A stretch of 27,445 bases of DNA from a virus. The notes under the pieces are model-generated. The model was not told the origin of the DNA. It ran no database searches and was given only the letters and a program-made list of their open reading frames with translations. Shown piece after piece: positions 23,334 through 27,445 of the stretch. Each line of letters opens with the position of its first letter. The stretch's first letter is position 1. The position numbers and the translations under genes were made by a program. The DNA lies in IMG/VR virus record IMGVR_UViG_3300027747_000912, positions 1 to 27,445 of that record. The stretch is one strand, 5' to 3'.

Positions 23334-23401
23334 GTGGTTCCTTTCGTTAGGCCCAAACTCAAATGGGCATGGACGGTTGCATCAATGCGTTTCGTTTATT
23401 C

Positions 23402-24217
23402 TCATGCATGGAACGATGCTGCGACGGCAACAAAATCCACACTGCTAATCGAAGTTCCCGTAGCGGCGACGGTGGGATTTGGCGTTCCAGAGCCTGTCAT
23501 TGGCGCAACGATGATTTCAGTGGCTCCCATCAACGGCCAACCAAAGTTGGAATCGTTCGATGCGGAGGAATTGATCGAACCGAGTCCTTGTCGTCCCATG
23601 AATGGGGATGTGATTTCTTGAATTGCAAGTTGGGGACTGCTGATATTTCCGATTGCAACTCGTCGCGTTGTGCTTACTTCATGCACAGTAGCATGAAATG
23701 CAGGATTTGCCGTCGATGCTTGCAAAAGAGTCAGACCACTACCAGTTCCGGTTGCCATATAAATCTGACCAATCGTTCGCCATGCGCCTAGCGAATCCAA
23801 AGCAAGTGCATTCGTCAGCGACGCATTTGTTGCGGTGTATGCGTATGTGGACTCTGCATCTGGGAATCGACCATAGATGTTGAAACGAATCGTTGAACTG
23901 CTAGCAAGAGTAAGCGTAACAGTATCAAGAGATCCAGTGGAAGCACTCAACAGCACCTGTGCGTACCAGTACAGATTGACGGTTCGCGCTCCACTTGGAA
24001 CACCAAGACGCACGCAATACTGCGTTTCTGGATCAGTGCTACTACCAGTCTGCGTGCCATTGATGATTTCCTGCATCGTGTTCGGATGGTCGAGCAGTTT
24101 GGTGATGTCCTTGTGCGCGATGTATAGCGGCGAACTCCATCCGGCCCGCATTGCGAGTCGTGGCTTTCGGGAATTATCGTCAATTCCAAGTGCCGTGGCT
24201 GCTGGGTAGAGACTCAT
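23402..24217 (-). CDS. Unrecognised beta-rich protein, 271 residues
   Basis: The sequence is rich in Ser, Thr, Asn and Ala and predicted mostly beta, with strands such as TVNLYWYAQVLLS, VTLTLASSSTIRFNIYG and FHATVHEVSTTRRVAIG. There is no signal peptide and no enzyme motif. The composition resembles that of a phage structural or surface protein, and its DNA is AT-richer than the lysis and terminase genes on either side, more like the tail genes at 3-9 kb. The ribosome binding site is about 12 bases before the ATG and so is not ideal. It might be a spike, a capsid decorating protein or a late-acquired gene. Function unknown. Confidence 0.65.
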   Translation of the reverse strand: MSLYPAATALGIDDNSRKPRLAMRAGWSSPLYIAHKDITKLLDHPNTMQEIINGTQTGSSTDPETQYCVRLGVPSGARTVNLYWYAQVLLSASTGSLDTVTLTLASSSTIRFNIYGRFPDAESTYAYTATNASLTNALALDSLGAWRTIGQIYMATGTGSGLTLLQASTANPAFHATVHEVSTTRRVAIGNISSPQLAIQEITSPFMGRQGLGSINSSASNDSNFGWPLMGATEIIVAPMTGSGTPNPTVAATGTSISSVDFVAVAASFHA

Positions 24218-24219
24218 GG

Positions 24220-24504
24220 TTATGGTTTCCTTTCAAGTCGGTCGATGCGGGACTGGATGCTGTCGATGCGGGCTGCGTACTCGCGGTCGGTAGCGGAGAG
24301 GGTCGATACGGTGCGTGCGAGGTCTGCGGTGATGGCTGCGAGTTCTTTCAGCCGTTCGGCTTGATTGTCGATGGCTTGATCCTTGCGGCCCACCATCAAG
24401 AACGCGCCAGCGATGCTGCCGAGCAGCACGATGGTCTGCACGCCCTGCATCAAGGTCTGGAGGCTCACCTGCTTGCCGATCTTCACTTCGGTCTGTTCGC
24501 TCAT
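24220..24504 (-). CDS. Single-pass membrane protein with coiled-coil, 94 residues
   Basis: The start is the ATG at 24504 in an ATGA overlap with the HExxH gene; upstream in-frame sequence lies inside that gene and is not used. Residues 21-39 (LMQGVQTIVLLGSIAGAFL) form one membrane helix. A long helical, coiled-coil-type tail (about 45-94, with Leu and Ile spaced at heptads and ending in RIDRLERKP) follows. It could serve as an inner-membrane lysis accessory, an inner spanin or a holin-like protein. A 50-residue coiled tail fits a spanin better than the 56-residue protein does, but it does not adjoin the lipoprotein gene. Confidence 0.7.
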   Translation of the reverse strand: MSEQTEVKIGKQVSLQTLMQGVQTIVLLGSIAGAFLMVGRKDQAIDNQAERLKELAAITADLARTVSTLSATDREYAARIDSIQSRIDRLERKP

Positions 24505-24803
24505 GGCTTTTGGGATGGTAGCGGCTTCCTGCGCCAGCCTAAAGAGAAAAGGACACGCCCGAGGACGGCTGCTGCATCGGTTGTCGCCTCCTCGGAAAGC
24601 GAAGGTAGGGCTGCATGCAGGACTTCGTGGCACACGATCTCCGCTAGCCGCTGCTGCGACAGGTCGCGGCGCACGCGGATCGTGGGATGCGGCCCCGGTG
24701 GGTGATCGCAGTCGCCGAATCGGTCGCGGGGCAATTCGCTGGCCTTGACCAGACGCACGCGCCACTTGCGCCCGTTGATCTTCAGCCGCGCCTCATTGTG
24801 CAT
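24501..24803 (-). CDS. Small HExxH putative metalloprotease-like protein, 100 residues
   Basis: Contains CHEVLH (HExxH at 59-63) with two acidic residues at 71-72, the place of a possible third zinc ligand. The short length and absence of other catalytic features leave it as a minimal SprT- or ImmA-like zinc peptidase fold. The N-terminal half carries strands (ARLKINGRKWRVRLV, TIRVRRDLS). It overlaps the metallophosphoesterase gene by 11 bases and the next gene by ATGA. What it cuts is unknown; it could also be an inactive zinc-binding protein. Confidence 0.68.
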   Translation of the reverse strand: MHNEARLKINGRKWRVRLVKASELPRDRFGDCDHPPGPHPTIRVRRDLSQQRLAEIVCHEVLHAALPSLSEEATTDAAAVLGRVLFSLGWRRKPLPSQKP

Positions 24804-25800
24804 CGATCACATCCCAGCAGAGCCGGGGACGGCCCCGGTGCATGCCGCTGCGTGGCTTGTGGCTTTCCCATTGAACCCAAAGCCGCACCCACTTCTGTCG
24901 AATGGGCTTGGGGCCAACGCCCTTCTCCACGATCCAAGATCCTTCGCCTGCCTTCCACTCATTTTTCGTGGAACCGATGCGGCAGAAGTCAACATGGCGT
25001 TGCTTGACTTGATACAGGCCGTTGTGTGAGTCGAGTTTCAGGCGAGCCGTCCCGGCCACATTGGAGTCATGGGTGTGGCTCATGCAGATCATGTCGCAGC
25101 CCTCGACATAAGCGAGCGTGCGCTTCGCGTCGAGGATGCCCATGGACTGCTGACCGCCGGAGGATGCGCCGTGCGCGTAGTACAGGGTGAATGGCAAGAT
25201 GGTCTTGTTGATGTTCAGTCGAATGACGATCCAGCCCGTGTAGCCGCCTGCCTGCAACTGGCTCTGCACACGCGACTTCATGGCACGCGCAAGGTTCTGC
25301 ACCGGGCAAACCTCTGACTTGTTCCGGTACGCGCTTTCATGGTTGCCTTCGCCTAGAACCGCCCAATGCTCGACCGCGCCGGGGATCGACGCGTAGAAGT
25401 TCGCCGCATCTTCGATGACCGCATCGAAGTAGTTGGAAGCCAGCAGGCTAGAGCGCATGGCCGCCTTGTTTTGCCGCTTGTCCGCCTTCCCGCCCATCAA
25501 GTCGAGCGTGTCGCCGATGCTGCAAATGATGGCTTTCTTCTCGACTGCCTCGCGTAGCAGACGCTCCTCCATCTTCCGGTCAGCCGATGGATTGTCCGTG
25601 TGATTGTCGGCTAGGAGCAGAATCCATTGACTCTTGCCGCTGGTCTGTACGAACGGCACATCGACCACATGCACATTGCGTCCGTGGTGCGTCACCTTCC
25701 ATGGTGGCTGAATGCCCACAGGGATCTGGGGTGGCGGCACAACGATCTCGCCGATCTTGCTCGTCTTGGGCTTCGGCTTGGGCTTGGGCTTGCGCTTCAC
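24793..25800 (-). CDS. Calcineurin-type metallophosphoesterase, 335 residues
   Basis: All motifs of the two-metal phosphoesterase fold are visible: ADNH (Asp65, His67), GDTLD (Asp97), GNHE (Asn153, His154), YYAH (His210) and SHTH (His242, His244). The substrate could be nucleic acid or a cyclic nucleotide; it is not known. The GTG start, in a GTGA overlap with the RusA gene, has AGGAGG before it. The N-terminus is a Lys-Pro repeat (residues 4-12), possibly a flexible nucleic-acid-binding tail. Its neighbours are DNA-processing genes, which suggests a role in DNA repair or packaging preparation. The C-terminal 80 residues are a Trp-rich extension. Confidence 0.88.
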   Translation of the reverse strand: MKRKPKPKPKPKTSKIGEIVVPPPQIPVGIQPPWKVTHHGRNVHVVDVPFVQTSGKSQWILLLADNHTDNPSADRKMEERLLREAVEKKAIICSIGDTLDLMGGKADKRQNKAAMRSSLLASNYFDAVIEDAANFYASIPGAVEHWAVLGEGNHESAYRNKSEVCPVQNLARAMKSRVQSQLQAGGYTGWIVIRLNINKTILPFTLYYAHGASSGGQQSMGILDAKRTLAYVEGCDMICMSHTHDSNVAGTARLKLDSHNGLYQVKQRHVDFCRIGSTKNEWKAGEGSWIVEKGVGPKPIRQKWVRLWVQWESHKPRSGMHRGRPRLCWDVIDAQ

Positions 25801-26231
25801 GCGGCCTCCTGTGTGAGATGCAGTTCCACGCGAGGGTTCTTGGGATCGACCGCAAGCACTAGCGGCAGGTGCGTGATGCCGCTGTCATCGACCAACAGCC
25901 CAGAATCGGTCAGCCCGTCGAAGGTGGCCTTTAGGCTGGCTAGGCAATTGTCCCGGTCGCGCCTGCGCGAGTCGCGTGCGTACCAATGCACCACGCAAGA
26001 CGCGGCCTTCCATCCGCCCTTGCAGTTCGTTTCGTGCATGGCGATCTGGGCCTGCGCCCACGACTCGACGCGGGCACGCTTGACGGCCTTGGCCTTGACG
26101 GCCCAATGGCAACGCGCGTTCGGACTCAACACCCGAGGTGGGATGCCAACCGTAACGGTGAGGCTATCGGGCATGCTGCTAGCGTGCCACGCCGAGTCGC
26201 GAGATGGAAGGGGAAGTGCCATCCGTGGCAT
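25797..26231 (-). CDS. rusA: Holliday junction resolvase, RusA family, 144 residues
   Basis: The central part has the family signature: RDRDNCLASLK (Asp92, Asp94) followed by FDGLTDSGLLVDDSGI (Asp115, Asp116), the acidic residues that hold the metal. RusA cuts four-way junctions that arise in recombination or replication and block packaging. The start at 26231 is preferred (AGGAG seven bases before); an internal Met at 26174 would make a more standard N-terminus but has a poor ribosome binding site. The first 19 residues are therefore unusual. The next gene starts in its stop codon. Confidence 0.88.
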   Translation of the reverse strand: MPRMALPLPSRDSAWHASSMPDSLTVTVGIPPRVLSPNARCHWAVKAKAVKRARVESWAQAQIAMHETNCKGGWKAASCVVHWYARDSRRRDRDNCLASLKATFDGLTDSGLLVDDSGITHLPLVLAVDPKNPRVELHLTQEAA

Positions 26232-26254
26232 CCGTCGCTCCTGCGCTGGGAATC

Positions 26255-26497
26255 CTACTCCGGTGGTCGCCGCTTCCTGCGTGGGATCGGTTCAACTGCT
26301 GCGAACACTTGTGCAGCCAGTCGCAGCCCGCTGATGGCCTCGTCCATGTCCAGCGGCGACGGGTAGTGCTTCAGGCACGCTGCTGCCTCGTCCCTGATCG
26401 GCTTCGGGATTCCCGGCGTGCGCTTGGCATCGCACAACGCGCCCAGCAGGTAGCGGGTCTTGGAGATTGCTCGGAATCGTTCGCGTGGCAAGGTCAT
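26255..26497 (-). CDS. BPSL0761-family phage protein, 80 residues
   Basis: The sequence fits the small BPSL0761 family: TLPRERFRAISKTRYLL at the N-terminus, a PIRDEAAACLKHYPS segment and a variable end. These proteins occur in phages and prophages of Burkholderia, Pseudomonas and related bacteria; their role is not known. It overlaps the upstream gene as ATGA. The C-terminal extension with PRRKRRPPE is basic. Confidence 0.72.
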   Translation of the reverse strand: MTLPRERFRAISKTRYLLGALCDAKRTPGIPKPIRDEAAACLKHYPSPLDMDEAISGLRLAAQVFAAVEPIPRRKRRPPE

Positions 26498-27036
26498 GGC
26501 AGTTTTACCCCAATCCCCTTATTTCGAAGGGCTTGCGATGGCATTGTATCGCGTTCAAGTGTTGCGATGTCTCGCCATGCGTTCTCTGGTGGGAAGAAGC
26601 ATGGTGGATCATTATCGCTGCGCCATTCGTCCTGCTTTGCCTCATCAGCGTGCAGCCATCCAAGAATCGTGTATTTCGTTATGTCGTCCGGCGATCCCTT
26701 TACCGCCACAATTCGCAGCGTGTCTGTTGGCTTTACCTTTGGCACGCGAGGCGAGAAGCGAACATCACAACTCCATCCGGGGATGTCCTCGCGCGTGCTG
26801 ACATTGACCGATCCATCCCAATAGGCTCCGAGATGCTTGGCAACTGCGAGTTCCGCGCATGCTCCTGCGATGTGCGAGTACCAAAGTTGGCCGGGATGCT
26901 GCTCTCTGAATCGTGGTTTTGCACCCGTCATTGATGCGATGAGTTGCCGCCTGAATCCGACATTTGCCGCCATCCCAACCTCAAATTGCGTCAGAACGAT
27001 AGTGATCGGAGTTGCTGTTTCGATGACTCTGATCAT
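26494..27036 (-). CDS. Hypothetical phage protein, possible PD-(D/E)XK nuclease-like, 180 residues
   Basis: Residues 59-79 (GACAELAVAKHLGAYWDGSVN) and 82-94 (REDIPGWSCDVRF), followed by a strand (RIVAVKG) and a YTILGWLHADEA segment, match the pattern of a common phage protein group that I associate with a restriction-endonuclease-like fold: Glu62, Asp84 and Asp91 are candidate acidic positions. No experimentally known member is recalled. The start overlaps the upstream stop as ATGA. It belongs to the DNA-processing group with rusA. Catalytic activity is unproven. Confidence 0.62.
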   Translation of the reverse strand: MIRVIETATPITIVLTQFEVGMAANVGFRRQLIASMTGAKPRFREQHPGQLWYSHIAGACAELAVAKHLGAYWDGSVNVSTREDIPGWSCDVRFSPRVPKVKPTDTLRIVAVKGSPDDITKYTILGWLHADEAKQDEWRSDNDPPCFFPPENAWRDIATLERDTMPSQALRNKGIGVKLP

Positions 27037-27275
27037 TGCTCCCTCGCTTCAAGTTCCTGCAACTGTTGCGTCAGTCGGTTGCACCGGGCCTTGAGGTCAT
27101 CGCATTCGATGACAAGCAGCGAGTTCCGGCGAGCCACGCGCAAGGCTTCATCGTCCAGTTGCGCGATGCGTTCGCGCTGCGCTTCGATCTGCGCTGCGGC
27201 CTCGACGCAGAGCGTCATGCCCGTGCTTCGCCAATGCTCTAGCAGCCTCTCGGCCAATTCGCTTGGTTGTGTCAT
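27033..27275 (-). CDS. Small coiled-coil protein, 80 residues
   Basis: The ATG at 27275, in an ATGA overlap with the previous gene, has AAGGAG about seven bases before it; an upstream in-frame start at 27359 is inside that gene and is not used. After a helical first part (ELAERLLEHWRSTG), residues 28-80 form a charged coiled-coil with heptad Leu and Ile (RIAQLDDEALRVARR, DLKARCNRLTQQLQELEAR). It probably forms dimers or higher oligomers. No function is recognised. Confidence 0.72.
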   Translation of the reverse strand: MTQPSELAERLLEHWRSTGMTLCVEAAAQIEAQRERIAQLDDEALRVARRNSLLVIECDDLKARCNRLTQQLQELEAREQ

Positions 27276-27445
27276 GCTGGCTCCTTGAAGCAGTCCCAGC
27301 CGCGCACGGCTGCGGTGTCCTTGAATGACTTTCCAGAGGTTGCGCCCTGCCACGCGCAAACCTCCCGGCGTGCCTCATCGCATTGGTCTTGCAGCGTCTT
27401 GATGTCCCGCTGCATCTGCTGATTGCGAACGCCGACAGGCTCGCA
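27272..27445 (-). CDS. C-terminal part of a small coiled-coil protein, cut by the window edge
   Basis: The frame is open from the right edge to a TGA at 27272-27274, which forms ATGA with the next start. The visible part begins CEPVGVRNQQMQRDIK, continues as a charged helix with LQDQCDEARREVCAWQG and ends in a region with Trp, Cys and Lys residues. It is too short to fall into a known family. Its coupling to the next gene supports that it is real. Confidence 0.6.
   Translation of the reverse strand, partial: CEPVGVRNQQMQRDIKTLQDQCDEARREVCAWQGATSGKSFKDTAAVRGWDCFKEPA

Overview
The window is a piece of a tailed double-stranded DNA phage or prophage (Caudoviricetes). The host is probably Gram-negative, because a small lipoprotein that could act as an outer-membrane spanin lies next to the terminase. 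From base 1487 to the right edge, about 30 genes all read on the minus strand. They are joined by ATGA, GTGA or TAATG start/stop overlaps, with no gap longer than about 75 bases, so they look like one long late operon read from right to left. The only plus-strand genes are five small ones at 1-1490, which converge on the end of this operon. I see no integrase, repressor, tRNA, IS element or CRISPR array.

Layout in transcription order. 27445-24793: small DNA-metabolism genes, namely two coiled-coil proteins, a possible PD-(D/E)XK-like protein, a BPSL0761-family protein, a RusA-type Holliday junction resolvase and a calcineurin-type metallophosphoesterase. 24803-22830: a short HExxH protein, a coiled-coil membrane protein, an AT-richer beta-type protein, a holin-like protein, and a tiny overlapping pair (membrane protein plus lipoprotein) that may be spanins. 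22820-13404: the packaging and head module, namely small and large terminase, a DUF935/Mu gp29-type portal with added C-terminal modules, a Mu gpF-like minor head protein, two unrecognised genes rich in repeated peptide motifs, a protease-scaffold protein with a nested scaffold start, a decoration-like protein, the major capsid protein and a DUF1320-like connector. 13404-1487: the tail, namely a gpG/gp10-like completion protein, tail tube, assembly chaperone with a GGGAAAC -1 frameshift site, a structural protein with a carbohydrate-binding-like domain, a tape measure of about 456 residues, large tail-tip proteins, two Cys-rich proteins and a second carbohydrate-binding-like protein paralogous to the first. 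The frameshifted chaperone and the tape measure point to a non-contractile tail, with a Mu-type head module.

The most unusual signal is in the head module, where short peptides recur between neighbouring genes. GVGGGLNTFVP occurs both at the N-terminus of the capsid protein and at the protease/scaffold junction, encoded by different synonymous codons. A PxRF(A/D/G)-type motif recurs at module junctions in the gene at 17120-18010, with related copies in the gene after it and in the portal. DRFYFGK is shared by the two unrecognised genes. These could be maturation cleavage sites or capsid-docking tags; that reading is inference.

The plus-strand genes at the left end look like the tail of an early operon closed by a strong intrinsic terminator at 1152-1189, with one more small gene after it.
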